Positions 38,833 through 51,804 are shown, numbered from the stretch's first letter. The stretch: DNA of 64,000 nt from Pseudorasbora parva (GCF_024679245.1 NC_090186.1:42927069-42991068), one strand, 5' to 3'. Numbers and translations: made by a program. The notes: generated from the letters alone by a model not told the origin.

Positions 38833-39000
38833 TACTCAACTTTCCTGATAACGTTGTCCCATCATGCACTGGGGATTGAATAATTAAGGAGGTTGATTTC
38901 TCACTGTTTTCCAGCTTTATCATTGCTTTTGTTGTTGGATTAGTAACTTGCCATTCTGTGACATTTGGAGTTCATTTTCTACACAAAAACGATACATCTA

Positions 39001-39384
39001 CACTGTAAAAAAATTATTTAGAAAAAAAGTTACCTTAAAATTGAGTTCATTGAAAATAAAATTTTGAGTTAATACAATGAACATTTTTTGAGATTCGACA
39101 ACCTTTATTAAAATATTATTAAAAGATTTTGTAAGCATATTGGGTAATTGTGTGTTTTATTTCTGATGATGCAGTGAAACATGCCAAATAGAGCTATTTT
39201 CATGATTTATCACATTTTTTTATGTGGTTCAGATACAATAATATTTTGAGTTTCTATTTATTAAACAAATTTCCTTCATTGTATCAACTCACATTTTTAA
39301 TTTCAATAAACTCAAAATTTTAAGGCAACCAGGTTACTTACTTTTTTAAGTTAAACCAACAAAAAACTACAAAATTTTACAGTG
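39001..39384 (-). mobile_element. Small CACTGTAAAA transposon, family 1, copy 3 (inverted)
   Basis: Same family as 38463-38832 in opposite orientation, only about 170 bp away, so the two can pair over nearly 380 bp. Confidence 0.88.
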
Positions 39385-41330
39385 TAACGTTACGGTCTCT
39401 GTGTATCACGTAGAGGATATTGAGATATCTGTGTTCAATTGAAGTGCTTCTATACACTGTAAATCTAACATTCAAAATAATTATTTTGGTTTGAGTAAGG
39501 TAAACATAAATTAAACAAATTCACTTTTATGAGCTTTTTAGAACTTTATTTTACTTTAGAGGTCACAAAACCGACAGATTTTAAATAATTCGATTTTTTT
39601 TCATTGTTTTGAGTTTTATGGACTTCTTTCTTTTAATTTAGTTAGATTTAATTGTAATCGAATCAGGGCTGGGATTTCTATTTCTGGATGCTTTGCCATG
39701 ACAAACTAGAAAGAGTGAGCAAATATGAGTTAATGTTTTTTTCCGCGTGTGCAGGATGAATGGGAGATTTAGTGTTTAATGCATGTTTTATAAGAGTTTC
39801 TGTTATGTTGGGTTTTTTGGGGGGATTAACATCATGGTGGCGAATTACATAGATATGGTGTCAACACAATATATATTTACTTAAACTTACGCTTTAAAAG
39901 TGTGATTTAAATCAGGGTTATATTGTATTGTTTGAGTAAAATGTATAGCAAACAAATCTTCAACTAAGTAGAAATTACTCATCAATCTTTTACTGGCCAG
40001 GTTAAAATTACTTATTTTCTTTGTAAATATTACGTAATTTAGTTATGCAGATTTTAAATACACATGAAATTTAATAAAAATAAATTATGGAAAATGAGAC
40101 AATGAGTCTGACAAGACCTCTGATGTACTTACACTTTTTTTATCTGTAATAAAAAATAAAGGTAAAAATATAAAAATTATAATAATCGAACTAAATCCAA
40201 AACAAAACGTCTAAAACTTAAAATGAAAAATAAAACGCTAATTCAAAATATGAATAGATACTATAATAATGCTCAAATATCCCTCGTTCTGTGACTTCCT
40301 GTTACTGTAATTATTTTAAGACAACACCCGTATTCTGCAGAAACGGTGGGACTTTTCTATCCAGACAGCTGTTATCAGTTACAATCTACGTACAGACGAT
40401 TGAAACTATGAAAGGTCCATATGTTTTAATAATGAGTAATGACTCCAGATCTGTGTGTGGTTTAGTCACGACGACAGACAGTTACTCACTAAAGACACAG
40501 CACTCAAAATCATTTTAGTAAAACAAGACTCTCTGCATATTGCGAAAGGGAAAGGGAAATTTCCTGACGTCTTGGAAGCAATTAGATCGCTGTCTGGTTT
40601 TCTGATGCACAAGAGCCACTAGAGTCACTTTAATAACAACAAATAAAATGAGCGTTAGATTTATGTCCTCAAACATCTCTCACCCTTATTGAGGAGCACT
40701 GTGGCTGCACATCTGGATGTTAAACAGTTTTGTTTCAGTTTTTTTTTTAAAGAAATGCTGCATCATGTGGACACAAACAGACATCAATAAATCGGCATGC
40801 GAACTTCAACAATATCTGCAATATCAGTGCTAATCTCAGCAAAAAAGTTATATTCATAAAACACCAGATTAGACTCTGAATGAGGTCAGTGAATGTGACT
40901 ATTACATGATGATTACATCTGTATCACCAATAAATAGCCAACATCATCTTATAATATCTTAAAATATAGGGAGTTTAACTGCCCATCGAAAGCAAACACT
41001 GATCACCATAAACCAAACTATTATTCTCAAGAAAACATTAACATACAAACCTCTGTTAATTCTCAATAATTCCTAATAGGTAAGGCTGGTTATGCAGTTT
41101 GAGGAGTTGTTTAATCCTCCTCTGGTGAGATCTTGAGAGATTTAGGCCACATCCACACAAAGCCAGAGCTTTCCCTATCTAATCTTCTTCTTTGTTTCTC
41201 GTCTCCAGAAATACCTGCGTATCACGAAACCACTGATACTGACTCAAAATGATGTGGCATAATTCTGCCACAGAGATACACTAAAAAGACGACCTGGAGC
41301 ATGCACAAGACATGGGTGTGTGCGTTTACA
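39385..41330. other. Intergenic DNA, no gene seen
   Basis: AT-rich unique DNA. One further CACTGTAAATC end lies at about 39455 with no partner found. A kappaB/ISRE-like motif pair lies at 40544-40564. Confidence 0.45.
40544..40564. promoter_or_regulatory. ISRE-like motif directly joined to a palindromic kappaB-like motif
   Basis: GAAAGGGAAA fits the interferon-response core GAAANNGAAA, and GGGAAATTTCC follows with no gap, a perfect palindrome of the NF-kappaB type. Both motifs are short and could arise by chance; the nearest gene start is 14 kb away. Confidence 0.25.
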
Positions 41331-42560
41331 GGGACGGTCTTAAGCCGATTATACCTAATAAGCCGACAATGAATGGTCATGTAAACGCGGTAACCTGTTT
41401 TCTTTTATCGGAGTAAGGTCATAAACAGTGTAAGCATAAACCGGTCGACTTAGTTTTTTGCCTCTTACCTTGATTTTTCATGGCCTGTAAACGCTTTAAC
41501 CTGCTTTCTGTCGGCTTATTAAGGTGCGCATGTGTGATAGGTGACAAAAGCGCAAACGGAGCAGATTTTGTGGTGCACTATGCAACTTTCCGTCCACTAG
41601 AGGGCGCCTATTCTAAACAAATGTGTAGTTTGATGACGCAAAGTTTGAGTGCAGCATCTTTGGAGATGTGGTCTTCACCTCACAGCCGGTGGGACTCGGG
41701 CAGAAATCACGTTCATGGATGCGGTTATTAACGTTACTGTAGTGTAAAGCAGAGCAGGACCGAGTGTTGTGGAGCTGAGCACAGCTGCTGGAGCGATTGT
41801 TAAATAAACACCCGCCTCGCGAATACCGGGACTTTTTTTATGACGGGATGGGACACAGTCGCCGGGCGCCTGCACTGATCTGCTCTTCCGGTTATGATGA
41901 GGTAACACAGCTCTGTTTATCATATTACATACATTTAAATGTGTTAAAAATGATGTTATGACGTTACTCCGTGCGTTCACTTGTTCACACTGCTAAGAGT
42001 AAAGCGCTCCTGCCAAATAAAAGGCGAAACCGAGGGTAGCGCAGATATGATGCGATTGACAGGCGACTTCCTCAAATGCAATGCTGAAATGTCCCGATCC
42101 TTAGTTAAAATAGAAATTTTCTCACAATTTACAAATAGTTGGAAACATCTGGGATATTGTAAGTACTCAACTGAACAAAATATATAACACTGGCCTAGTG
42201 GTTTTTTGATATTTTACTGCAAAAATACTACATAGTGCACCTTTAAACACATCCAGCAGAGCGAGCGTTTTGCATGAAATAAGGACATATATCACAAACA
42301 CAGACTCTTTTAAAAACCAGAACAGTGTAAAGATGTGTTCTCATCTCACGCAGCAGATATAGAAGAGGTTCAGTCTAAATGCTGCATAACTGATGAGGGA
42401 TAATATGAGCCGTAAATCTCCCGCTGACACGCTTTATTTAACATCAAAGCTGACATAACATTTGGAAAACTCAGAGTCAGATACAGACATTATTAATTTT
42501 GACATCACTACAAGGAAATAACCCTTGTGTTGTCAGTATACTGGTTTGCATGTAAACAGG
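41331..42560. repeat. Composite repeat region, one transposon inside another
   Basis: Outer sequence at about 41331-41520 and 42540-42610 has TGTAAACGC/TGTAAACAGG motifs in inverted arrangement. Inside, 41565 to about 42245 runs from GTGGTGCACTATGCAAC to ATACTACATAGTGCACCTTT then AA, the ends of the same type of element found at 61586-62174. Boundaries are approximate. Confidence 0.5.
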
Positions 42561-43912
42561 GAAAACGATATTTGTGAGTTATCAGCTCATGGTGATTGGC
42601 TGTAAACACAAAAACGCAAGTGTGTTATTTTCAGATTTATCCACTCAGGGACCCGGTCTTTGATAAGCAGCAGCTTCAGGCTCGTGAGGACGGGGCCCTA
42701 ATGTCTTTTATCTTCAGTTATCTCATCAGGCTGTGTGTGGCTGGAAGGCAGTTGTAATGCTTGTGTTTCTCTTTCCTTCAGGGATTCTGCTTGTTATCAT
42801 CATGTGTCTTCAATAATCCCCAATCATCATTCAACTAATCACTTAATGATCTTAATTAACACTGCTTCAGTGTTACATTTAACACTCCACTGGTGTTTCA
42901 TGCGGCTGTGTGAATAATGACATTATAATAATCATAAATGATTCTTGAGCAGAAATCCTCAATGATTAGAGAAGGATCAGTGAGACTGAAGACTGGAGTA
43001 ATGATGATAAATTCAGCTTTGATCACAGGAATAAATTACACTTTACGATATATTCACATAGAGCACAGTTATTTAAAATTATAATATTTTACTGTTTTTA
43101 CAGCATTTTTAATCAAATAAATGCAGTCTTGGTGAGCAGAAGAGACATAATTATTTCAAACTTTAGTCTAAATTAGAATTTCGAATGAATTAACTTTATA
43201 TAATCTGTAATGTTTTTGTTGCCTCTCTCTCGACTCTTACTGGAATCCTGTAATGTGTGGTAAATCCATTAATAAAACACGCTCTGAGTCATGCATATTA
43301 AAGCCGTATTACTTCCTGAACTTCACAGAGAGCTTCAGACATGACGACTAATTCGCCTAACACTGGTTCCCTCAAGATGTTCCTATGTTTTTTTTTTTTA
43401 TTTATTAGTAAAATAATGTCTGTAGTAAACATAACTTGATATTTGGACGTTTTGTTCAGAGTCGACTAAATTACACACATCTATTTTTAAAACACGAATT
43501 TTAAAGCTGTTATGTTTTTTTGTGTTTTTTTTTTACGCAGTTTCTAATAAGTAACTATTGGACAGTTTGTGCTGTGAGCGTGTGCAGTTTAGGTTGTCGA
43601 ATAAAATGAATCGCCAGTAATGTTCAGCATAGACCTTATTGAAAAGCCCCATTATAAAAAGCCATGGAAAAATCCTCTATACTGAGAGAGCTGTGCTGTC
43701 CTTATTTATGATCCGATAAGCACAGTTGGGGAGCTCTTCCCAAAGACACAGGATGTTGCAGGAATTAAAGGAAAAGTTCAGCCGTGTACTCACTCTCCTG
43801 TGGTCGAAACACACCGAGTACCACCCCCAAGCCCCCCTAGTTCCTGGAGAAATGCAGCTTTATATCTGCTTCTCAAGTTATATGCAAGCATTCTTTCACT
43901 AACAGAAACTGT
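42561..43912. other. Intergenic DNA, mostly unique
   Basis: Apart from the dispersed repeat at 42925-43165 nothing is recognised. Poly-T runs occur at 43389-43400 and 43520-43533. Confidence 0.45.
42925..43165. repeat. Dispersed repeat ending AAATGCAGTCTTGG, copy 3
   Basis: Shares GATTCTTGAGCA, GGATCAGTG, GTAATGATGATAAATTCAGC and ATCAAATAAATGCAG with the copies at 22190 and 24425. Confidence 0.7.
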
Positions 43913-44252
43913 TCCTTTATAGGGATAGTTCTCCCAAAAATGAGAATGTGATGTTTATCTGCTGACATCTCAGAGGTGTGTGTGTTTCTTCAGGAGAACA
44001 CAAATGAAGATTTTTAACTCAACCGTTGCTCGTATAATGCATGTCAATGGAGTGTATTTCTATTAAACTCTACTGCTCGTGACGACACATTGATGTCTTA
44101 AAACACGAAACGATTGGTCTCCGCGAGAAACCGAACAGTATTTATGTTTTTTTTACCTCATAGCAGGCGAATCTCATCTAGTATTACTAGTATTACAACC
44201 TCATTACTTATGCTGGAGAAGGTCAAAATACCGGCACGATCATATATATATA

Positions 44253-45066
44253 TTAGGGGTTGCACCAACTAGTCAACTAATCGACAAGTCGACCTTAATG
44301 CCGTCATGACGCTTTAAGCTTGACGTCGACTAGTCGCTGGCCTATAGAGGGCGAAACAGGATAAGCAAACTTCTGACACGCAGGCTCTGTCTTCAACAGT
44401 TAAAAATGACAAATAAATGCATACTCGGTGAGCTCTCCACGAGACATGTTTGATTACCATCTGGATGCTCAAAATTGATCGGGAGAATGGAGGCTTCTTG
44501 TTCACGTTAAGTTCAAGTTAATCATCGCGGTAAACTATTGCGTGCTGCATTGCAACGCACACACATAGATCGCGCGCGCCTCGCTCAAAACCATTCAGGA
44601 GCGCAGAAATGTATTGTCAACACTGTTCTGTGGTTTATCAATAAAATATCTTAGAAACTGAAAAGTTCTAGCATATATTTCTTGATAACTAAAACTCACA
44701 GCTTCCCTATTAGTAGAGACGCTGGCAGGTAGAATGAATTCACACGCAATCACTCACTAATGCATTCATATATGTGATCTTTATTGTGCTACTTTATTCA
44801 GAAAGAGCAGAAATCTGTGAGAAATATTACGACCATAAGACAAAAGAACTGATACAAAAGCTGTTATGTAGGACCAATAACCTTATGAGCTGTGCTGTGT
44901 CATGTGCCGTAGCTGTCCTGCGCTCAAGAAGACCTGCGTTCGCGTCTCAGATCGAGGCTCAGGCTTATATGTTTATTAATGACGTCATCAGCGACTAGTC
45001 GACGTCGACTCGACTTTCATCACATAAATGTCGACTTAAAAAAATTTGAAGTCGTTCAACCCCTAA
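44253..45066. mobile_element. hAT-like small element with GGGGTTG ends
   Basis: Ends TTAGGGGTTGCACC and GTTCAACCCCTAA with subterminal GTCGACTAGTCG motifs inverted between the two sides (44296-44336 and 44988-45015). Inserted in a TATATA stretch at the centre of the foldback element. Confidence 0.75.
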
Positions 45067-45387
45067 TATATTAACATATATGCCTCATTAGTCCCTATGT
45101 GGATCGACCGAATGAGGCATCTATATAATATACATCTATGATTGTGCTGGTTTGACCTTGCCAGTCGGAAGTAATAGCAGATGGGAACACTAGATGAGAT
45201 TCGCCTGCTATGAGGTGAAAAAACACAAAACAAATACTGTTGGGTTTCTCACAGAAACCAATCGTTTCATGCCTTAAGACATCAGTGTCGTCATGAGCAG
45301 CAGAGTTTAATATGGATTCATCTGTGTTTTTTACTCTCATAGTGGCTCTCATAGAAAAAAAAAACTCCATTGACATGCATTATAGTT

Positions 45388-46215
45388 CAAGTTCAAGAGT
45401 TTATTTGTCACATACACAGTTATACAGAATACAACCGGCAGTGAAATGTAAACAGGTCCGCTCCATGGACAGCAAATAACAATTAACAAAAAAAGCACAA
45501 TAAATTATAAAATAGGAATAGGATAAGGTGCTATATACATATACAAATACATATGTAGAATTATGAATAAATCAAGTAAAAGAAATAAGAGATGTGGAAT
45601 AAAATAAGTGAGATAAAGTAAACTGGAGACTATAAAAATAAATCTGTGGATAACAGAAGTGCGGGAGTGTAATGTGCAAACAGCATTATAATGAGTAGTT
45701 ACATGAACACAAGAATAAAGTGCAGTGCAATATCAGTATGTGAGTTTGTTAATACTGAAGTGAGGTGAAGTCACATGTAGTTAAGTGACAGCGTTCAGGA
45801 GTCTGATGGCCTGTGGGAAGAAACTCCTCCTGAGTCTCTCAGTTTTGGCCATCAGGCTATGGAAGCGCTAACCAGAAGGCAGTCGGGTGAAGTGTGGGTT
45901 GGCCGGGTGATTAATGTCCTTGATGATTTTTATAGCTCTACCTCTGCATCGTTTGATGTAGATGTCCTGCAGAGACGGGAGAGCTGACCCTGAGATGCGC
46001 TCGGACAAGCGCACCACTCTTTGCAGGGCTTTGCAGTCGTGACTGGTACTGTTACCATACCACGCTGTGATGCACTGAGTCAGTAAACTTTCTATCGCCC
46101 CTGAATAGAACGTTTTCAGGATAGCTGGTGAGACCCGGTAACTGCCTTTTTCACCTGAGACTGGATATGTGCAGTCCAGGTCAGGTCCTCGGAGATGTTC
46201 ACACCGATTATATGT
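45388..46215 (-). mobile_element. 3' end of a LINE, minus strand
   Basis: Minus-strand translation reads GVNISEDLTWTAHIQSQVKK, then (after decay) KTFYSGAIESLLTQCITAWY, GNSTSHDCKALQRVV, SLQDIYIKRCRGRAIKI and KTERLRRSFFPQAIRLLN, the C-terminal part of a fish LINE reverse transcriptase. Its 3' end (left side) reads GACAAATAAACTCTTGAACT. Frameshifts and a stop are present. 5'-truncated. It sits in the right arm of the foldback element. Confidence 0.8.
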
Positions 46216-46796
46216 TCAAATAATTATATGTTCAGATGTTCAAACCGTTATACGAGCAACGGTTGAGTTAAAAATCTTCATTTGTGTTCTACTGAAGAAA
46301 CACACACATCTGGGATGCACTGGGGGCCAGCAGATAAACATCACATTTTCATTTTTGGGTGAACTATCTCTTTAAGGATCATGTGATTAACACCTTACTC
46401 TGAGGCACACTGCCAATGTAAACACTCATGCATATGTCTTATATCAAAATGACATGCTATATTACTGCTGTCTGGTTTCGAAATCATGCTAGCAGAAGGT
46501 GGGCTGCTCAGCCAGGATGTTTGGCAGAGCTCCAGACTGGATGTGCTCCAAAACATCAGTGGACTCGAGGGCTTTTTAACCCAGTCGGGCCTCAGTGTTT
46601 ACAGTGAAGAGAGCAGTGAAATGATGTGGTCAGTTACAGTCATGTTTCTCTTATAGTCGAAGAGTGCATGCTGAAGGCAATCACCACTATTACTATTGTG
46701 CTGCAATGCATTAAATCCTCCTCAGATAACCCCAAAAACTGCTCTCGCAACACATTATGCATGCACGGGGAAACTCTGGTCATGCATTCTTTAAAG

Positions 46797-47569
46797 CAGC
46801 GGTTCTCAAATAGGGGTACGTGAAGGCACTCCAGGGGGTACGTGGGATTTTAAAATATACATATATTTAAAAAGTAGCATCTATGCAAAAACCCTTTAAA
46901 ATAATTGTTTAATAAATATTTCAGGAAAATATAAGTATAAGGTCATAAAATTAATTTTATATTTGATTCTTAAAAATATGAAATATATTTTAAGATGGAT
47001 ATTTTATTTTTATTTTTTAGCAATTTCTGTTTTTATTTCAAATTAAGTTATTGATTTCTTTCTGAGACCAGATCTTTTTTACTATGATCTCAAAAGAAGA
47101 CACATTATGTTGATAATTATTTTTATGTGCACAAATCTTTATTTATAATTAAGTTTTTTTTTTTATATTTTTTATTTCCAAATGGTTCAAGTGAGACCAC
47201 TACAAATGAGTAGTGTTTTGCACATTTATGGAGTTTTAAATGGTTATTTTTTATAGGTTTAAATGGTTATATGGTCACTGATTTCACTACATGAGATTGA
47301 ATCACTACATTTTAGTGATGAGAAATATTTGCAATACATTTAGTTATGGATGATTATCATTTAAAATGTTCTAAATAGTTTTTTTTCTTCAAATGTTTGA
47401 ATTTTGTACGTGTTTATCTGTTCCAACGATTAATAAATCAGACACTGATGGCACAGTGCTCTGTTTTAAGTCTTTTTTTCCAACCAAAAAAGCTTTGCTT
47501 TGCTTTTCTGGTTAGGGGTACTTGACTGAAAAAATATTTATATCACTGAAAAAAGGTTGAGAATCACTG
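46797..47569. mobile_element. hAT-like non-autonomous transposon
   Basis: Starts CAGCGGTTCTCAAATAGGGG and ends GGTTGAGAATCACTG, inverted copies of each other. Flanks CTTTAAAG (left) and CTTTAGAA (right) look like a diverged 8-bp target duplication. AT-rich interior without coding sequence. Confidence 0.8.
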
Positions 47570-47577
47570 CTTTAGAA

Positions 47578-48078
47578 GATCAACCTTAAGTTTGTATGTG
47601 GTAGAAATGGACAAAAACACTTTCTCTGTAAGATATGTGTAAGAAAAAGTGATGCATATTATTTACTAAAGCTTGTGCTTGAAAAATGGCACATTATCAA
47701 GACATGATCACAAAAGTCTGGCCTGACCGTACTGAGTGTAAAAATGATTTATAGTCATGAATCAGATTCTGCATTATCTTATCCTTTTGGATAATAGATT
47801 TAAAATTAAGAATCAAAATCCATCCAATCCATCAAAAGAAAACAGTATCGTTGAAGAATGTGTTACGCGTCAGATTGAGCAACAGCCTGCTTTACAATTG
47901 ATGCATTTAGAGTGAATTATGCCGCTCTGTCGTCACTGCATGGGTAGGATGCTTGTTTTTATCACATAATTTTATCTCACACTCTTAAAATTGCATAACA
48001 AAAAGCCACAGAAATAGTTTCTAGCCTGGAGCCAAACCGTCTGTCAACCACAGTCCAGAACATTAAAGCTAAAGAACA
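47578..48078. other. Intergenic DNA, no gene seen
   Basis: Unique-looking sequence between two transposons. Confidence 0.45.
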
Positions 48079-48082
48079 TTAA

Positions 48083-48627
48083 AGGGGTCATGAACTGAGA
48101 AATCAAACTTCCCATGAGCTGTTGACATATAAGAGCTTATCACACTATATAAGAATATAAGTTTCAGAACTGAAAACGTTCTTATTATTACAAAAAACAG
48201 CTTTTATTGTAACCAATCCCCCACAAATAACAATGTAGATCGGTGGAAGATCGCCTCTGCTGAAGAAGATCAACGTATACTTCATCGTTGTAACTATGGC
48301 TCTGCCCACTGGAGTGTGTTAGTGCAGGGGTTTTCAAACTGGGGTCCGGGGACCCCCAGGGGTCCTCCAGAAGGTTCTAAGGGGTCCCCAGAAAATTTCA
48401 GAGAATAAAAAGACTAAGCAAAAATGGATAAAGTCTACCGAATATTCTAATGGTTTCATTTCTAAATGTTTCTCTCCTTTCTTGCCAGTTCTTCAGTTGA
48501 GTTTCAGAGGCTAAAACCAGGTCAGGAAAAATGCCGTTTATTTCTAAATTATTAATTTTAATATCACATTTGAAGTGCACCCAAGGAAACATTATAAAAC
48601 CATAAAACAATACAGTTCATGACCCCT
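48083..48627. mobile_element. TTAA-flanked small transposon with a hAT fragment inside
   Basis: Ends AGGGGTCATGAACTG and AGTTCATGACCCCT with TTAA on both sides (48079-48082 and 48628-48631). Within it, at about 48326, CAGGGGTTTTCAAACTGGGG then TCCGGGGACCCC is the terminus of an unrelated hAT-type element; its other end is not obvious. Confidence 0.8.
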
Positions 48628-48927
48628 TTAATTTGGCTTTTCACCCCACCAAACCTTGTCGTTTTTCAGCCCTGAGAAGAAAAAAACTGGTGTTAAGTTT
48701 CCACTGTCAGAAATTCCTAGTAAATCTCACAAAGAATACAAAGAAGTAACAAATTGAATTGGCCTAAATTAAGAATAAGTAGATAAACTAAAGTTGTATT
48801 TTTCTGTACTTCAATAATCTTTATTGTATTTTTTAAAACTTAGAAGTTTACAGTAAGAGTGTACAGCTCACTTGTACATTTAATTTACTCTTAACCAATA
48901 AGGGCAAAAAAATGACCTACCAATAAA

Positions 48928-49214
48928 ACGGATCCGATTAATTTCTCTTACAGCAGATGAGTTTTGGGCACAGAATGCCTTTCTTCATCACCCTGAAAAA
49001 TAAATAAAAGGATCCTAGAAATATAAACAGGACTTCAATAAAAAGGTAAATCTCAAGCATCCATCTCTTCATAACCCTATCACACCACATGCCAGAGATA
49101 CTGTATATTCAGTGAAAAATAAGACTTGACCCACAGATTCGGTTGATGTGGGAGGAATGCTGGGATATCCCAATACACATAACACACACAAAATTAGTTA
49201 ATGGGACAATATTG
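48928..49214 (+). repeat. Left arm of a near-perfect 290-bp inverted repeat
   Basis: The whole arm, from ACGGATCCGATTAATTTCTC to GTTAATGGGACAATATTG, reappears inverted at 50239-50529. By eye only a handful of substitutions and one 6-bp length difference separate the arms. No transposon-type ends or target duplication found. Confidence 0.93.
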
Positions 49215-50238
49215 GATTTCTTTATAATCTCTGCAAAAGAGTTTATTTTGCAACAAGGTATTTTCGGAGTCGCCTACCTTTAGGATAAGCATTTGCGTCA
49301 AAAGTGATGCCATATAATGTTGGCAGCTCAAACATTCATCTGTGAGCGTCAAAGCCATAAAGCCCATGTCAGGAGTCAGGAGGCTCCAAAAACAAGAGGA
49401 TCGGAAAGGGAGGATGTGTTTTACGGCTCGGGAGAGATCTGGGGTAGAAGGCAACACTCAGACCTCACTTAGGATGTTCATTTATTTTTTTGGGGGGTGG
49501 ATGAATGACTTCTTCCTAAAATATGCAGGCTCCACGTGCACATTGCACACAGCGTGATAAGTGTACCGGCGAGTGAAGCTGTGATTTAGATGCTGTTTTA
49601 AAGGGATTGTTGTTGGAACTGTTACTGAAAGTACTGTACCATCATCCAAGAGAAACATGGAGTGAAGAGAAGACCAATAAAAAAATACAACAATACGTTT
49701 TTGTATAAATATTTTTACCCCCTTAACACTTTCCTTACCATTGTATTTTTTTGTTTTTTGTTTTTGGGAAGTAGCAGGCAGCGTTTTTTTTTCAACATTT
49801 CACAAAACTTTTATGGCCCCCATCATATTTTAGTATGAATACCTGAACATTTAATAGGCCTATATCAAAAAAAAGAGCAGAGCCTCTGCTTATAAACCCT
49901 CGGTGCGTCCCAATTCACATATTATCTGTCCTAAATAGTATTTTTGAAAATAAAATGAGTACATCTCAAATCCAGAGGCGGACAGTAGTGGAGTATTTTT
50001 TACTTTCTACTCAAGTACATTTTTCAAATATATACTTGTTTATCAGTGTTTTTCTTTGGAAAACTTTTACTTCACTATTCCTAAGCATAATATATAATGT
50101 CATACTTTTTACTAGCAAAAGAATCTGTTAAAGATGATGAAGTAGTGTTTCCTAAAGATCGCTACACACTCAAAAGTATGTACTTTTTCTTCACAAAAAG
50201 GAGTTCATACTTTTAGGGTGTAGTATAAGTATTGCCTA
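49215..50238. other. Spacer between the inverted arms, no gene seen
   Basis: About 1 kb. A minus-strand 87-codon frame (49194-49457) runs across the arm boundary, with no recognised domain. Poly-T and T/G-rich patches occur at about 49480 and 49745. Confidence 0.4.
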
Positions 50239-50529
50239 CAATATTGTCCCATTAACTAATTTTGTGTGTGTTATGTGTATTGGGATATCCCAGCATTCCT
50301 CCCACATCAACTGAATCTGTGGGTCAAGTCTTATTTTTCACTGAATATACAGTATCTCTGGCATGTGGTGTGATAGGGTTATGAAGAGATGGATGCTTGA
50401 GATTTAACTCTTTATTGAAGTCCTGTTTATGTTTATATTTCTAGGACCCTTTTATTTATTTTTCAGGTGATGAAGAAAGGCATTCTGTGCCCAAAACTCA
50501 TCTGCTGTAAGAGAAATTAATCAGATCCG
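50239..50529 (-). repeat. Right arm of the near-perfect 290-bp inverted repeat
   Basis: Inverted copy of 48928-49214. It contains an exon-like stretch on the plus strand (TTTATTTTTCAG acceptor-like, about 40 bases, then GTAAGA donor-like at 50508); no protein family is recognised. Confidence 0.93.
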
Positions 50530-51173
50530 TGTTATTGTTAGTTCATATTTCACCCTCATTGGTGAAGAGTTGCTGAAGCAAATTGAGAAAGAAGCACCGG
50601 TTTTATTCTAGCTTCATGCATTATTTATTTTTTTAATCAACACTCGAATGTGGGTACGTTTCATAAAAACAGCAACATTTGGACAGATAGCTGAACCAAT
50701 CAATGTCTTCACTTCAACATGCAATGCTTTCATCGCTTGTTTCTGCAGTTTTTTTTGTTGCCTGTTTTGTTCTGGAGATTTTCTATGTTATAATAGAAGA
50801 TGTGTGATAGTGCCTCTACCTTATAACAGTAAAAACATGGAAAGCAGGAAAATTATAGAATAAAAAAAGAATAAAAAAGAGTAAAAAAGAATAAAAAAAT
50901 ATACATTCCAGAAAGGTGTTTTTGCAAAGATGACATAAAGGCCATTTTCCTGGTTGCTTTCGCAATTCAAATATTTTACATTTTAGATACTTTCAGTGCA
51001 TGACAAAAAGTACCTTCAAATAATTGTGATTATTAATGAAAAGTTGAAGTCTGATTTGTCTCACGTCCTGATAGAGTTTTTCCATACACGTCATATATCA
51101 GAGAACATTTACCTGTGATGCTTTCCCTGTGGAACAAAAGATAGCATTATCAAATGACTATCTTACTGTTTCA
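50530..51173. other. Intergenic DNA, no gene seen
   Basis: AT-rich; an AATAAAAAAGA-type purine run lies at 50860-50900. Confidence 0.45.
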
Positions 51174-51424
51174 TTAAAGGGGGGGTGAAACACTCAGTTT
51201 CAGTCAATCTCGTGTCAATCTTGAGTACCTATAGAGTAGTATTGTATCCTTCATATCTCCGAAAAGTCTTTAGTTTTATCATATTTATAAAAGAAATATA
51301 GGCTGTACCGAGTCTTTCCGGAAAAAACCGAGCGCCTGGAGGCGTATCGTGTGGGCGGAGCTAAAGAATGACAAGAGCGCAAACAAAGCGGTGACGTCCT
51401 CAAGCGTGGAGAAACCCATCTATC

Positions 51425-51515
51425 TCAGCTAATACAGATAATGATCCAGAATCAAATTTGAGGGAGAAATAAATTGAACAGGAGAAACGGCAGCAGCAGG
51501 ACGTCCGTCTCTGTG
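51425..51515 (+). pseudogene. Relic of the P2RX7-domain-like first exon, copy B
   Basis: GATCCAGAATCA, then TTGAACAGGAG and CAGCAGCAGGACGTC line up with the exon at 2437-2546. The start codon is not preserved, an in-frame stop (TAA) precedes the IEQE segment, and the donor is GTATGTAAG at 51516. Decayed. Confidence 0.55.
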
Positions 51516-51804
51516 GTATGTAAGTTACTGTATTTAATGGCCTCTCCACATTTCTGTGTCTTTACTCGCAGTGTATGAGGACAAGATTCGGTTTATGGAC
51601 TATTGTATGCGACTAACGTTAGACCTTAGAAGTAGCAAGCAAAACGGTTTTGCACGTCAGAATACTGTAACGTTATACAGAACAACAATGGAGTAACCGT
51701 TAGCGCATTTGAATGACGAAGCACGCGATCGTGTCGTTTACTGAAGTTTACTCACGCGACGAGCCGACAGCACAGACATTTGAAGCAGTTTAAGTTAACT
51801 CACC

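Larger units (their letters stand above)
43916..46376. mobile_element. Long foldback element interrupted by two later insertions
   Basis: The left arm (43916 to about 44250) starts TATAGGGATAGTTCTCCC then AAAAATGAGAA; the right arm ends TTCATTTTTGGGTGAACTAT then CTCTTTAA. The arms also pair over CAACCGTTGCTCGT, ATGCATGTCAATGGAGT, GAGAAACC-type sequence and TAGCAGGCGAATCTCATCTA. The right arm is broken at about 45388-46215 by a LINE fragment, and the centre holds a hAT-like element (44253-45066). The end motif AGGGATAGTTC is very common in cyprinid genomes, from memory. Confidence 0.8.

Noticed and set aside
49194..49457. 87-codon minus-strand frame across the inverted-repeat boundary
   Set aside because: No domain recognised and it crosses from arm to spacer; probably chance.
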